The notes under the pieces were generated by a model. The model made no database searches. It was given only the letters and a program-made list of their open reading frames with translations, and was not told where the DNA came from. Shown here piece by piece: positions 34,930-50,600 of a stretch of 64,000 nucleotides of DNA. Within the stretch, counting starts at the first letter, position 1. Each line of letters starts with the position of its first letter. Origin of the DNA: Floccularia luteovirens (taxonomy: Eukaryota; Basidiomycota; Agaricomycetes; Agaricales; Squamanitaceae); NCBI GenBank assembly GCA_009739215.1, contig VSJF01000010.1, positions 682,001 to 746,000 of the forward strand, written 5' to 3'. The translations under genes and the position numbers were made by a program.

Positions 34930-36792
34930 ATGGAACCTTTAAACATTGCGTACGTTCCTATCAGTTTTCATTAAATGGTACCGACATGGACTTTCTAGAA
35001 TGATATCCGACTTTTTCCACCCCAATGTGGGTGGTGTGGAGAATCACATCTACATGCTGAGTGCAAACTTGATTCGGAATGGCCACAAGGTGAGACAGGT
35101 GCACAAGATGGATTTGTTTAAATGAATTGATACAACGATCCAAGGTTATTGTAGTCACCCACAGCCATGCGCCAGACCGTGTCGGAATTCGTTGGTTACT
35201 TCCGGGCTTCAAGGTTTATTATATCCCCTTCCCACCCATCGCTTCATCCGCTACTCTCCCCAACTTCTTCACTTCTTTGCCATATCTTCGCACGATTTTG
35301 CTCCGCGAGCATATTCATCTAATACATGCACATGCTAGTCTGTCCTCAATTGGTCATGAAGCGATCTTGCATGCACATCTTATGGGTATACGAACCATCT
35401 TCACTGATCACAGCCTCTTTGGTTTTGACGATGCGGCGAGTATTTTGACAAACAAGCTTCTTGTTGCTACGCTTAAGAATGTCGATGCTGTGATTTGCGT
35501 CTCTCATACTGGGTATGTTTTCTATTCTTGATTTTTTAAAATAATATCTAAGTATGTATAGACGAGAAAACACGGTTCTGCGGGGCCAGCTATTCGAGAA
35601 AGACGATGATGATAATTCCAGACTCGTCGTCCGGCGTAATGTATACGTGATACCCAACGCCATCATAGCAGAAAACTTCAAACCTCATCCTCGAGATGAT
35701 CTCTTCCAACCACACCCTGAATCAGGTAAGAGTTTATAATCACCATTTTCCTCTCTATCTCACTTCTAGTCCAAAAGTTACAATTGTCGTTCTGTCACGA
35801 CTTGCCTATCGAAAGGGTATTGACCTGCTTGTGGCTACTGCGCCCAGGATATGCAAGTTATTTCCACACGTCAAGTTCGTCGTAGGTACACTCATTTTAC
35901 CTCTTGTTTAGTTTCTATTCTAACTGAACAATGACTAGGTGGAGAAGGTCCAAAGATGATAGATCTCTTACAGATGCGCGAAAAGCACCTATTGCAAGAT
36001 AGAATAGAGCTTTTGGGTCCGATCCGGCATAGTGACGTCTTATCAGTATGAGTAAACCAAAAATAAATACTATAAAGATAATTGATCTTCTGTATCAAGG
36101 TTCTCCACCGCGGGTCGATATTCTTGAACACCTCTTTGACAGAATCCTTCGGGATTGCCATCCTCGAAGCAGCGTGTGCCGGTTTGTACGTTGTAGCTAC
36201 AAGAGTTGGGGGTGTACCGGAGATCCTACCTGAGGATATGATTAGTTTTGCTGAACCAGAAGAAGATGGTGTGTTTCACAAGCTTAGCATTCATATTTCT
36301 TTTGTGAAACTCATTTCATGATCTGAACAAGACGTCGTTCGTGCATTATCAGAAGCCATCCATATTGTCTCTACCGGGAGACACAATCATATGCGAGCAC
36401 ACGAACGCGTCAAGACATTTTATGATTGGCAACAAGTCACTACCCGAACAGAAATAGTCTATAACACTGCTATGCGGACGCGCCAGATTGAAATTTGGGA
36501 ACGTATTGTTCGGTTAGTGATACTATTCCTCGTGACATTTAAACAAGATTGACGAAACAAAACTCGACAGGACGATGGATTTGGGTCCGTTTGCTGGACC
36601 AATTTATACTATCATCTTGATTGTGGATTGTCTGTTTTTCTTGTTTCTGGAGTGGTGGATGCCGAGAGAAAAACTACATTTTGTTAAGAGGAAATGGGAT
36701 GCAGATACTTTTTCTTCGGTTTGTTTCTACCCTTTTTCCCCCTTTGCTGAACTGATTGTTTATGACAGTTGGCGAAAGAAGTGAAGCAATGA
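34930..36792 (+). CDS. GPI-GlcNAc transferase catalytic subunit (PIG-A/GPI3)
   Basis: The catalytic subunit of the ER complex that adds GlcNAc to phosphatidylinositol, the first step of GPI-anchor synthesis. A tiny first exon at ATG 34930 (MEPLNIA) is spliced at about 34949/35001 to [20 protein letters not shown]. Blocks follow in order: [74 protein letters not shown], and [15 protein letters not shown]. Next come [40 protein letters not shown], and [20 protein letters not shown], the glycosyltransferase family 4 EX7E region. [16 protein letters not shown] follows. A C-terminal membrane anchor lies in [20 protein letters not shown]. The last exon LAKEVKQ ends at TGA 36790-36792. There are many introns. 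Confidence 0.93.
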
Positions 36793-37000
36793 GCTATTTT
36801 AATTACGATATCCAAATCTATTCCATGATACCCCCCAGCTATGGCACCATAGAACAGCATAACAGTATATACAGCATAAGAATAAGAAAACAATATATAA
36901 AAATTTGTGTTATCTTATTCATATAATCAAGAATAGAACAGGGGCAGAAACTGGACGCTGGGAGTTGTGACAGTAGTGCAACAAGGCGGTAGAACTCCGT

Positions 37001-40000
37001 CTATGCACCAGACCCTCCTCTCCTTCCACTCCTCCGTGATTTCCCAAACCGCCGCCTAGTTCTTTTATCTTGCACATCTTCCGCATCAAGATCTTGATAA
37101 TCACCAGCACCTCTTATATCCCCTTCTCTTTCCCTCTTTGACGGAATCTGCACACGATCTCTTAATGAGGGAGGTGGTGTGTCGGGTGGTGTTTCTTCGC
37201 CCTCGTTGATTGAGAGACGGTCGAGTAACGATCGTCCTCGTCGGGGACCGGGTCTCTCGAGGCGCTCAGAGAGGTCAGCTGTGAGAAGTTCGCTTTTATT
37301 ATCTTCTTTCTCCTTTGCGTACGATAATGCTTCTACGAGATTATCTTCGCGCTGGTCGGCAGAGAGTCGGCGTGCATCACGTCTTCCTGACGATGATTCA
37401 TCCACTTGGTTTGTCACGTGCTTCGAATCGTAAGGATGGGAGTTTTCCGAAGATACAGGCTCAACAATAACTGGAGGAGGTCGTATGGGTTCACCCCAAC
37501 GGGTACGTGTCCGTCCATGAGGAGTATGTGTTTCCACGTTTGGCTTGCTTTGTATAGCATACTCAGGTGGACGACTCGATTCTGGATCAACTGTAACTTC
37601 CTCACGGAGACTTTGCATTTGTGATGGGGCTCCAGAGTAACGGCTTGGGAGGTGCTCTACTGACACGATCTCAACTTTCGCAGAAAACGGTGGCGCAATA
37701 TCTCCGGTATATGGCTCGGGCCTTTCAGGTAGACCCGCAATTTGGTGTAGTGGAGGTGGACCATAAGAGGATCCAACCTTCATGGGAGCACGTGTTTGTT
37801 TCTCAATTCTGTGGTCTTCGCGATGAAAACGACCTCGGTCAGGCGCATCCCATGCAGATGACGCCGCTGATGCTTCTCGGGATAAGGGAGGTGGTGTGAC
37901 AAAGTCATCATCTACTGGTGCACGAGAATTTGAGCCTCTTTGAGGACCAGGAGATACTTGACGTGGAATCCATGTTCGGGGTGGAAGTGGTTCTTGTTCT
38001 ACAGGAGGATCAAAACGAGGTTTCTGTCCCGAACTTATAAGACGCCTGTATGCGACGAATTAATGAGAAACTTACGTGATCTTCCGGTGAGAAACGGGAT
38101 TGACGGCGATTTGAGTGGTTCACCCTCTCTGGCTCGTGGGTGAGTGGTGAAACTTGTCTACGCTGTTGGTTACGCTGAAGTAAGGTCTGAGATATTCTAG
38201 TACCGACTGATCAACAACTTACATGCATGCGATTACGCGGAGGCTCAGGATCCCGGTATTGACCAGTTCTTCTTGGCTCGATTATATTGAGGTGTGCAGG
38301 CTACGTACCGCAGTAGGGAGAATCAGAAGAAGCACCACAAACAAAGCGATGTAACATTACCCTCTCATAAGTCTCTTTGCCAGGAGGTAGGTCTGGATAT
38401 TTCGAAGAGTTGGTATTCTCATGATGCTGCTGCACATTCGCGAAATCTTCCTTGCTCCTTCTAGTCCCAATAGGAACACTATTCGTATCGGAAATATTTG
38501 TTGGCAGTGGGGGCCACGAGATTTCTGCAGGACGAGATTTAGTATCCCAATGTGCCTGAGTTGAGAGCTGGTTAGCAAGGCAAGTTTTCTTAATGAAAAG
38601 TCTTTACCTTCTCCCCAGGATGATAATCGCTGACATGTCGATCACGACCAGAGTCCTCACGGTAATCATAATCTGGTCTCCCGTTGCTTGGATGGGGCCC
38701 ACCAAACCTATCCCTGCTCCTGTCATGGTCATCATAGGTCGACGGGATCGAAGCGTGAGGTTCGGTTGAGTTAGATGGTGGATCCCTGAACATCGCTCTT
38801 GGACCTCTGGGGGTATCGATTTGGCTCACTGTGCCTTGATCAGCATACATTTCTGAACCAGCTCTGGCAACAACTTCAGGATTACCAAATGAAGGGGGAG
38901 GGCTATACTTAGAACCATCCGGATAGTCAACAATATTGTCCACTTCCATAGCATCAACCAATGGTGACTGCGGGTGGTCCACTGGTCCGCGTCGATTCCT
39001 TCTGCTCTCCCACGCATTTTTTTCAGAGTCATATCTACTCAACGAGGAATCTACTTTTTGTTGGCGAGGACCAGAAGGAAGATTATTTGTTGGGTGGTAT
39101 GAGTTGACAACTCGCTTCGGTTCAACTTCAGTGAGAGGTCGACTTTGCATATTTGGCGTCGAGGAATGAGAAACTTGACTGTAGAAACCCTTGCTGTTTT
39201 CTTTCGTTTCAATATCTGGTGTTGAATGTTCGCGAAATCTAGTGGTTTGTGACGGAAGAGGAGCCCGTTTCCAGCCTATTGAAAGGAGACCGAGGAGCAC
39301 AGACCATAGGAGTCAGGTTCAGATATGGAAGACAAACACAAGGGGGAAACGCGGTATTGGTATGATGCCGTGCATTGGTGTAGGAGAGTACGTACGTGAG
39401 GAATTTTGGTCCGAACCTGGGGATATTCTACCGTTGTCCGAATGTTTATAATCGTAATCACGGACATCATCTCTCTTGCTATAGGTAGATTGGCTAGCAC
39501 GTATTCTCGTTGGCTCGTCATGGCCACCGCGTTCACCGGTTCGGCGTTCAGAGTAATGAATGACCCCAATATCGCCTTGGTCGTAGTCCCGAGTTCGCAT
39601 CTGGTCTCCGGAAGTCAAAGAAGCATGGGGAACTTGTCGGTCAAAGCGAGAAGGTCTATCTCGTCGCGGCGGGAGCAGAGGAACATCGGGAGAAGTTGGA
39701 TCAGACTGTTGAGGTCCGTGTCTTGCTTCGTGAGATTTATCTCGTCCCGTCGAATGCGGAGGTGATCTGTTTCCTGTGGAATTCAAAGAAGGGAAAGGGG
39801 TTGATTAAATATATATACAAAAGAAGGGAAAGAACAAGAGGATTCCATGAGTGAGCGTCCTTGAGTCGATACGGAAAAAGGGGAGATGGGCCAAAGAGCA
39901 TCGCGAACAACGATACACGACTTATAAACCCAACATAGCTGTCCATAAGCCTGGGATATAAGTGCGTGTATATTGTCGTGTAGGAGTACGCGGGGTGGAG

Positions 40001-41506
40001 GAGAGGAATAGGGAAGGAGGCTGATAACGTACTGGATACAGGCAAGCTTGAATTCCGATCGGGTTGTTCACGGTTCTCTACCACACGAGGCTCTCGACCC
40101 CGATGTGAGTTTCTTGATAGGCCATGTCTGTCATTAAATGCCTCAACTGACATGTCAACGACAGTGTTGGGTTCTTGATGCCGAGCGAAATCTTGTTGAG
40201 CGTTCAAGCCATGATCTGATGGAATAACTGTCCATGAGCGATCCAAAAATTCTGAGTCTCCTGGATGAAAATCACGATCCCTCTGTATTGATAGATCTAC
40301 ATTAGTAACAGGCTGACGCCCCCAAGCGGGGCGCTGGGAAACACGGGGTGGGTGCGAATCTTTATATCTACCACGTTGCCGGTCAGTCATGATTTCAGAT
40401 GGTGATGGTGAAAGAGAACGCGCTCGTTCTCTGGGGTGTCCAGGAGAAGCAGGCGGTGTCATTGCATTGTTTGCATATTGATCTTCACGAGTGTATCTCC
40501 TCGCCGAATTGTCAATATTACGAGGATGTCTACCATCAAGCGAATCCAAAGTACTCGACGAGACAGCAACATCGCCCTGCGGGCGGTAATGTCTGTCATC
40601 AAATGAAAGCACGGGGGCAGATATAGGCATCGAGTGTTGCTGTGAGGACTTGTTCGAGCTTGAGTTCTCAGCTTCATTTGGCAAAGGTCGAGAACGTGAG
40701 GACTGCGGAGGAATCTCGTCAGATTTTGATGGACTCGGAATTCTACCTCCTGTCGATGTACCACTACCGCGACTACGGCGAGTGTTCGTGGAATGGGAAT
40801 CCCGGTAAGAGGAAGAGTTATTGCTCACGGGACGGGTCCACGTTGACTGGTGTGTTACTATATTGTAATAGTAAGTACCTCGGCCGCTCCGGGGATGCCT
40901 AATTTCCCAATCTGGTGGCAAGGCTTTATCAAGTTCAGCTGCTGAAGATGAAGGCTTCGCTCCCGACAAGGAACCTCCATTAGTTTTTTTAACATCACGA
41001 CTACCCACCGGGTTGGACATGGCTGTTGCTTCAACAATAGAAGGGTGAGAGGGCGGTAAATATGGCACGTTTGCAGCGACTGGTTTGGGTGGAAGAGCAT
41101 GAGTGAGTCTTGTTCCGGATGAGAAAGAGAGTGAGCGCTGAGGGGAAGTCTGTCGGTCTGTTGCATTTTGTGGGCGTTGCGAAGATTCTGTCGCAGGCGG
41201 TATTTCTGAATGTGAATCATCCTGCGCCCGTTCTGTACGTGAATTATGCGACATTTTTGAAGATTTTGATGTCGGAGGCGTATTGGCGTCTTTTCCTGTA
41301 GAGTTTGTACTTGTACGCCCGTTCGTCTCCTCGTTCCTGTATGCGTATGGTTCGTGTTCAGTTTCATCCTCATCGCCTAATGACACTGAATCCTCGACGT
41401 CTTCTACATTATCGAGACCCCTTCGGTCATTGTTTCTTTTGAGGGCATCCTGATTCTGTTCGTCATCCTCATTACCCCAGTCGAGCAGTTCTGAGTCTTC
41501 TTCCAT
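37001..41506 (-). CDS. Large disordered WW-domain protein
   Basis: ATG 41506 starts MEEDSELLDWGNEDDEQNQD, an acidic opening. A single WW domain, LPPDWEIRHPRSGRGTYYYN followed by IVTHQSTW, is at about 40920-40830. WW domains bind proline-rich ligands. The rest is low-complexity: Ser/Pro/Arg/Asp-rich with many RS- and PP-type repeats over several exons (40800-40050, 39786-39320, 39250-38590, 37780-37001). The C-terminus is strongly basic (KRTRRRFGKSRRSGRRGGSG), typical of nucleic-acid-binding or nuclear proteins. The acidic start and RS/RG-rich tail suggest a role near RNA processing or transcription, but this is inference. I do not recognise an orthologue. Introns are placed approximately, and the stop is TAG 37001-37003. 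Confidence 0.75.
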
Positions 41507-41737
41507 GGACAGGATATTGAGCGAGAGAGTATAGCGCAAAGAGAAACAGTAACGCCAAATTCTCTCCAAAAACCAAGTTTAGGCGCCGACTGATATTTAA
41601 AACTCAGAAAACTTGTCGCGTTCTACTTCAAGCAAGCAAGCAACACAGATGCTTGTCTTAACTTCGCTGTAATTTACAAATTTCCTATTCAAACTCTTAC
41701 CCTGGCCCTATTTCATCGCTCAAGGCCCCTGAATTCG

Positions 41738-42895
41738 ATGTCTGTTCTCCCAACGAACACGTCGTATTCCTCCGAGGATGGTGGCATGGTATCAAATCCA
41801 TTGAGAACGTTGCAAATCCCAGTAATGTTCAGGCGACTTCATAAATTAAAGCAGATGGTTTGTTTTATGTTGTCTGTCATTAACAGTATTCAATGCTCAC
41901 TGACTTAGTAGGACTTCGAACTAGCTGCTTGGCAACTAACATATCTGTGCCTTGCTCCTCGCAGAGTGTATGTCAATTTCATAAAATTCCAGACCACTAC
42001 GACAACTTTCTGACCACTCTATAGCTACCGTAATGTGTACTTCCACAAACGTTTGTATGACTCATCTCCAACCCTTTATTAGCTAACCTTTTTGCGGGGG
42101 TTTCAGAAACAAAGAACATTTGGGCAAGAGATGATCCTGCTATTCTTGTACTGATTGGGGCATGCTTATGCGGTTGGTCACTTTCCTTTAATTACATGTC
42201 ACCTACCTGACATTTCGAATCAGTTTCTGCAATAGCATGGGGGGTGGTATACTCATATAATTTCGAGAAAATATTCAACCTGGCTCTGCGGATGATATGT
42301 GTAGACTTCATATTTTCAGGAGTAGTGATAGCATCTATACTATGGTGCGTAAATACCCTTGTAATCAAAGTTTGAGCTCATTTAAGAACTAGGTTTACTT
42401 CCAACCGTCTGCTGCTGTCACCGCCTTCTCACTCTGCCCCTGCGGATTCAGCCGTAGAATGGGGCTACGCATTTGACGTCCATATCAATGCTTTTTTCCC
42501 TCTATATCTCACTCTTTATCTCGCGCAATTGTTTCTTCTTCCAATAGTTCTCAAAGACAATTGGGTTTGTCTATGGGTGGGCAATACTTTATATCTTGCT
42601 GCGTAAGTTTATGTCAAATCATCTTGAAGAGATTTGATGACTGAAAATTTTGTTAGATTTGCTCAATACATATATGGGATTTATCTAGGATTAAATGGTA
42701 AAATTTTCAATGATTGTCATGCACAGCTACATTGCACAGTATGATCTGATTTACATATTTTTTCACACAGCCTTACCGTTTCTTGTCCGCTCGGAGCTTC
42801 TGTTGGCGCCTTTACTGCCTCTATTCGCTGCGTACATCTTTTCGTTATTGGGTTTCAATGTGGCGAAATATTTCCTTGGATATTACTTCTCATAG
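41738..42895 (+). CDS. UNC-50 family membrane protein
   Basis: UNC-50 proteins are Golgi/ER multi-pass proteins linked to receptor trafficking and Arf-GEF recruitment. ATG 41738 gives MSVLPTNTSYSSEDGGM, then FRRLHKLKQMDFELAAWQLT and APRRVYRNVYFHKQT. KNIWARDDPAILVLIGACLC, FIFSGVVIASILWF, VEWGYAFDVHINAFFPLYLT and VCLWVGNTLYLAAFAQYIYG follow. LNALPFLVRSELLLAPLLPL and a final span lead to the stop at 42893-42895. The family hallmarks DFExAAWQ, RVYRN, KQTKxxWARDDPA and EWGYAFDVHxNAF are all present. About six membrane spans and six short introns. It is divergent from the WW-domain gene, with 231 bases between start codons. Confidence 0.93.
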
Positions 42896-43224
42896 CAGAT
42901 TGAGGCTCATGTGGATGCTACATTGTATGTAACATGACCCTTACTGTCATGAAGGTCTATATATTGGATTTGTGCATTAAAGAGAGCGCCCATAAGCCGA
43001 AGGCTGTACATGTGTATAATAAAATGAGCAGTTGAGTTGAGAAAGAGATGAGATACATAAGGATATACATTGTAACATGCGTACACAAAAGTGAAAGACC
43101 TGTTCCCCTTTAAATCTAACATCTGATCTTGTCACGCTCTCCCTCTCCACCCATAGCTTATATACCTTAAGCATTATAGTCCTCCTCATCTTCACAATTA
43201 GAGCTCTAACGACCTCCAAAAGTA

Positions 43225-45774
<2,550 letters not shown>

Positions 45775-46249
45775 AGAACTATTGGACTGTTCTTTGACCA
45801 CAGCTTGTAACTTGACGTCCAACATCTGTCGTTCATTATGTCAAGTGGTCGGTTTTATTGTTTTATAATGATCGAATATTCAAAATCCTTTTTTCTGTTG
45901 ATCGTGTATTTTCAAGTTGCTCTTAAGGTAGAATTACATACTGAACAGTCCAAGGTCCTGCTCAAAATACTTAAGTACCTTTCTAAACGTTGTAAAAATA
46001 TGGGAGAAATTATCATGGATACCTTGTTTCATATCAAGCATCAGTTTTCGTAATCGAGTTAGTTATAACTAAGTACTGATCAAAGCACTTTTCATCCAGT
46101 GTTGTGTCGTGTCTGACCTTGTCCGCACCGTCAACGAAAGGCAAATGTATGTGGTCCACACTGATGTCATTCTTGTCAGTGTGGGAATGATAAACTCTTC
46201 GACTTCGAGAGACTCCAAGACTTTACGTGTTCACTTCATGTGAGCGAAC
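45775..46249. other. Intergenic, nothing recognised
   Basis: About 475 bases between two plus-strand genes. It contains A/T-rich sequence and no supported gene. Confidence 0.5.
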
Positions 46250-47682
46250 ATGGCAAGCGTAACAGATTCGATCGTATTTCGCAACATATTCAGTACTTCT
46301 GCTTCGTCAGATATCTGGTCTGATAGGTCAAGAACCAAATATTATTTAGAATTCGAGGCTGCTCTTGCTGACGTTCAGGGCCAATTTGGTGTCATCCCTT
46401 CAGAAGCAGCAGATGCGATTAAAAGCAAGTGCGATGTCGACCTATTCGATATGAATGAACTTGCAGCAGATACGCAAAAAATCGGTTACCCCGTTCTTCC
46501 TGTGGTAAAGCAACTGGTAAATTTAGTTAACGAAGTCAAACCTGGGCTTGGAGAATGGGCGCATTGGGGCGCTACAACTCAGGTGAGCATGGATACTGTA
46601 TATATCAAAAGTACCTGATCGATTTGCACTAAACGACTGTGAAGGATGTAACAGACACAGCAACGGTCCTACAGTTACGCGATACATGTGCCCTCGTATC
46701 ACAATCTTTAGACCGAATAATCTCCGCGCTTCATGACATGTCAGTAAAACATGCATCGACACCTATGGCAGGACGGTCCAACTTGCAGCAAGCAGTGCCG
46801 ATAACCTTTGGATTTAAAACAGCAAGACTGCTTGCCACATTTCACAGGCACAAACAACGACTTGGGGAAATACTACCTCGCTTGCTTGTTGTACAATTTG
46901 GCGGCGCAGCAGGCACATTAGCCACTATCTCGGATACAGGAGCTGCACTTGAAGTGCAAGAAGGGTTAGCAAAGAAACTTGGTTTGAATGTCCCGGAGAT
47001 TGCCTGGCATACAGAGAGAGACAGAATCGCAGAGACAGGCATGTTTTTCGCATTGCTCTGTGGGACTTGTGCAAAATTTGCGACGGATGTCAAACTTCTG
47101 ATGCAGACAGAAGTTGCAGAAGTTGCAGAGCCGTACGCGCCACACCGCGGCTCAAGCAGTACAATGCCGCAGAAGAGAAACCCTATCTCTAGCGTTTATA
47201 TCACCTCTTTGGCAAGCACTGTTAAACAACTGGCTGCATCATTACTTGACGCAATGGTTGAGGACCACGAAAGAAGTACAGGCCCTTGGGAAATTGAATG
47301 GATTGTTTTACCTCAAATATCAACTATGACCCATGCAACATTATTGCACACACAGTCCCTGGCCGAGGGATTAGAGGTGTACCCTGACGTGATGAAAAAA
47401 AACCTGGAAGTTACGAATGGCGCTATTGTTAGCGAAGGCGTGATGATGGCTCTTGGAAGGGTGATTGGAAGGCAGGTTGCGCATGACCTCGTATACGACC
47501 TTTGCAGGAGCATGTCAGTGGAGCCAAGAAGGTCTTTATTCGAGGTTCTTTGTCAAAGTGACAAGATCAAGGAAACTGGTCTCGGCAAAGAAACGCTTGC
47601 AGCATTGTGTGATCCATCAAATTATCTGGGGATGAGTCAAGAGATGGTTTATCGTGTGACAGGGAAGCAGATTAACCTGTAG
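46250..47682 (+). CDS. 3-carboxy-cis,cis-muconate cycloisomerase (PcaB-type, fumarase superfamily)
   Basis: A member of the fumarase/aspartase/adenylosuccinate lyase superfamily. ATG 46250 gives MASVTDSIVFRNIFSTSASS and SRTKYYLEFEAALADVQ. A single intron (about 46581-46643) joins EWAHWGATTQ to DVTDTATVLQLRDT. The blocks GRSNLQQAVPITFGFK, GGAAGTLATISDTGAALEVQ, IAWHTERDRIAETGMFF and the superfamily signature GSSSTMPQKRNPIS follow. The WHTERDRIAE block matches bacterial 3-carboxymuconate cycloisomerase (PcaB) better than adenylosuccinate lyase. It would act in the protocatechuate branch of the beta-ketoadipate pathway. The textbook fungal enzyme for this step is an unrelated beta-propeller protein, so this is a bacterial-type form. 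Only one intron in 1.4 kb is few for this window. The stop is TAG 47680-47682. A different lyase of the superfamily remains possible. Confidence 0.8.
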
Positions 47683-50600
47683 AAAAAGGAAGTTCGTGTG
47701 CATGGCCGTAGTAAGATGTGGCAGGGCGTAGCAGCTAAGCAGATCTGTATCTGTAGGTGATACCCATCCAAGAGTTGGCTATTTTGGTCTGGGTCATTGC
47801 TAAAAACATAGGAATTCTTCTGTATGTACCATTCTAGGTTACACGTGTGCTTTTACCATCGGCATTTTTTGTCCCATTTTGATTTCTGGACCCCCAACAG
47901 CAATGGCTTTCGCAGCAATGTATATAAATAAAGGTGGTTGACGTGCGTAACTTGAATTTGGTGATTATCGCATACAGGAGAACTATTTGACACAGAGGTC
48001 ATAGTCAAATAGTTACGTGACTCGTCGATGTATTATCGCGAAGATTTCCCTTTTCAACCTGCATTTACGACAGCCCTAGGTAATTCGTATCGTAAACCTG
48101 TAAGCGGGGGTAGATGACGACTGTAACGTTGAGGCCTACGGTGCTGCCCGGATCAACGGACTTATGCCAGTGATAGACAATGTGTTAGGGGTTGGTTGGA
48201 CTTCATAAATGGTAACCCGAGGCGGGAACAAAGTATCGAAGACTCTAGCTGCGGCTCCGATGATCATCCATGGATAACCCGGAATGGCCTCGAGACTGTA
48301 GATAACGGAATTTGCAGGTATTTGGAGGTGCGATAGTAAGTCCTGATATTAATACATGTAACAAATACTGTACCTTGAAATGGTAACCGTAAACTTTATT
48401 ACTTAACATTCAGCTGGGGTACACGCTGGTATACGACTATACACTGATATCGGTGCTTACCCTTATCTGATTATCAGCACGATATCGATTGCTCTGTAGA
48501 ACAAGTGTACGCGAGGATGGTTCGAACATGACGGGGATCGCGTCACTGCTAGTACATCATACCGGCGTTAAGCAGTAGCGGCACAATTTTATTTCTTCGA
48601 AACCCGGTCGCAACGGTTATGAACTAGCCGGGCTGACCACAGTACCTTGGTCTCCGACCTGCATATGTGATAATCTGTACGAAGTGAAGGGACACATTTC
48701 AGCCATTAGAGGAAGGGAATGACGAAGATAACAAATACCGCCGGCCATAACGCGCCGAGGATGCAAGCATGCCGGCGGTCTGTCACTGAAAGCTTAGAAA
48801 TTTGTTCATAGATGTCGAAAACATGATTAACCATTGCTCATATCATCCTTCCAGAGAAGTTGTTGTGCCACGATAACTGATCTTTTCGGAGAATACATTG
48901 GACTGATATATCCCCAATCTTGGGGTTCCTAGTTTTCTGATATAAGCAGGTTTTATAGGGTCCAACCTTGAGGCATCGTGCATCAGCGCCCACGATCGGT
49001 ACCAGCTCCCCCAAAACTTGTACATTCCTTACAAGATTTCCGAAAAAATAGATACCGGACGTAGAAGAATAAATCAGTGGCCCGGTGGGGTTAGATAAGA
49101 TCAGAAAAGATCAGTGATATAAGTATGGTTGGATGTAATAGTACTGTACCACTTGACATACTACCCAAAGGACCACTGCAAAGATTTAGATTTATTTGCA
49201 GCCCCAAATTATGGCTTCTAGAGTTTGTGAACCGACGGTTGTTGAGTCAAAAATAATTATTGATGGTTGAGGAAGAGGTAGTTATTGATTTCCGGGGGCG
49301 TTAACAAACAATGACATTCGGGATATACCGCCCCTGGCAAAATGTTCACAAGTTCGGCTCTTACCCCACAACTTCCAGTGGTTGCTATTATATTATCGGC
49401 GGTGAGAACGCCACGTACCTTCTCCCGAGGTAATTCAGGATCAGAAGGTGACTCTCTCAACTGTTCTTAGCATGTGAGCACGCTGAGCTCCATTTTGAGA
49501 CGTCTCGGCTACATCAATGCCCCGGCATAATTTCATCTTTGTAGCTTTCGAGAATCTTCTACTAGAGGGGGCAATTATAGAAAGCTTGAGTACACATTCT
49601 AACGGACGGCTCTAAGGAGGGTATAGCAACTGTGCATGATGACAGTTTCTACCTTTTTCTAAAAGTTTCTTGAAGACTTTAAAATTGTACCTCGTTTAGA
49701 ACACCTATGAAATTAAGGTTCTCCACCCGGGCCTTAAGCCTGGGAAGTAGGTCCGCAACGGCTCGGACGATCACGCCGTTTTGGTGAACGGACAAAGGTT
49801 CCAAGTTGCGTTCAACTTTCACCCCATTACGTTACCACCTTACAATTGATTTTTACTGTTTATGGACAGCTGAAAGACATGTGGGATTGAAACCTTAAAA
49901 TATAATGAGCCTTACAGTCTGGTGCCCCAAATCCTACGTGGATGAATAGACCAAGACTTGCATGTCACAAGGTCCATAGTCAGATGGAACTACATTTATT
50001 CATCTTGTCAGTTATTTTCAAAGGATCAGATGAAAGAATGGCGCCGCATTAATTGCTTGACGTGGAGTTCTGATTGGACTTCTCAAACTGAGTAGGTCTT
50101 ACTCACAGTCTAATGAATTTAGCTCATTCAGGTGCTCACACCAGTTTCTCCAATCGTGTTGTGGTGTTCTCTGTGATGGGGTAACGGTTGCAAAGGTCCC
50201 ACCGACTACTGACGTAAACTCTGCATTTTTCTTCCGGTGTTTCAGTGACCGTATATATGACCTGCAAGGTCCTCGTGGTTACAGAGTTCCAATCACTAAG
50301 CGGTACATTCTTGTGGGTGTTCCCATGCTTGTAATATATTGGAACAGGCGGAAAAAAACTTCACATGTGTGACCGTGAAGAGTTAAACAAACGTGTCCAG
50401 ACGTGGTTTTTGCCGGAACACAACCAACTAGTCGTTGCCAGTCCTATTTTGGTTCACAAGAACAAAAACTTATAAGGGGTTTCCTAGGGAGGACATGATC
50501 ATTTTGATACGTGTGCACCGAGTCACCCTTACGTCTTCTGAAAGATCGACAGAACAGGTGCCCAAAGACAGCCTCTTCTTCATGCGCTGATAGTATTCCT

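Noticed and set aside
40399..40626. Plus-strand frames inside the WW-domain gene
   Set aside because: They are antisense shadows of the disordered exon with the WW domain and its repeats.
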